Shown here: positions 5,732 to 7,214 of the stretch, piece by piece
How the letters are laid out: the number at the start of each line of letters is the position of its first letter
Numbering within the stretch: the first letter of the stretch is position 1
Assembly: GCF_937941905.1 (NCBI RefSeq)
Contig: NZ_CALDGS010000097.1
Span: 1 to 7,214 of the forward strand
Source of the DNA: an uncultured Mycolicibacterium sp.
Lineage (GTDB): Bacteria > Actinomycetota > Actinomycetes > Mycobacteriales > Mycobacteriaceae
Direction of reading: 5' to 3'
DNA: 7,214 nucleotides
The notes under the pieces: model-generated
What the model saw: only the letters and a program-made list of their open reading frames with translations
What the model was told of the DNA's origin: nothing
The model's database searches: none
Made by a program: the position numbers and the translations under genes

Positions 5732-5766
5732 AAAAAGCCCGGGGCGCCGCAGCGCACCCGGGCTTT
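5732..5766 (-). terminator. Intrinsic terminator of groEL2
   Basis: AAAGCCCGGG (5734-5743) and CCCGGGCTTT (5757-5766) are perfect 10-base inverted copies around a GC-rich loop that can pair further (GCGC with GCGC). In the minus-strand RNA the stem starts 14 bases after the groEL2 stop at 5781 and ends in a run of five Us. It insulates the gcv promoter immediately downstream. Confidence 0.88.
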
Positions 5767-5780
5767 CCCGTGGGATCGGA

Positions 5781-7214
<1,434 letters not shown>

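Overview
The window looks like a chromosomal segment of a high-GC actinobacterium, almost certainly a mycobacterium. The right edge carries a GroEL2 (Hsp65)-type chaperonin with the GGMGGMDF tail, almost identical to my memory of the Mycobacterium tuberculosis protein. Codons end overwhelmingly in G or C. No database search was possible, so the species is not called. Nearly every gene lies on the minus strand. The one clear plus-strand gene is at 3077-3460.

Layout from left to right. Positions 1-1256 (-) hold the 5' part of an exported, Ala-rich protein with an acidic tail; its 3' end is outside the window. A 390-base gap follows, with a candidate promoter, a palindromic leader and a strong terminator. 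Positions 1647-2924 (-) hold its full-length paralog of 425 residues. A short divergent promoter region separates it from 3077-3460 (+), a small probable FMN-binding split-barrel (pyridoxamine 5'-phosphate oxidase-like) protein. Facing that gene tail to tail, at 3464-3797 (-), is a collapsed L-serine dehydratase gene (sdaA). Only about a quarter of the normal length remains, as colinear conserved pieces joined across several deletions and one frameshift.

Upstream of it on the same strand are gcvH (3837-4241) and gcvT (4244-5356), separated by 2 bases. They are preceded by a tandem, two-aptamer glycine riboswitch (5502-5688) and a short promoter region. The groEL2 terminator (5734-5766) and the partial groEL2 gene (5781-7214) complete the window.

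The gcvT-gcvH-sdaA order is a glycine-responsive catabolic operon: GcvT and GcvH are two of the glycine cleavage proteins, and SdaA would drain the serine made from glycine to pyruvate. Here the SdaA arm is destroyed, while the riboswitch and the cleavage genes look intact. gcvP, lpd and glyA are not in the window. The most notable observations are the stepwise-deleted sdaA, the exported paralog pair sharing a basic GNKFTPG island inside an acidic tail, and the riboswitch with no obvious classical terminator. I found no clear evidence of a wholly new defence or mobile system.
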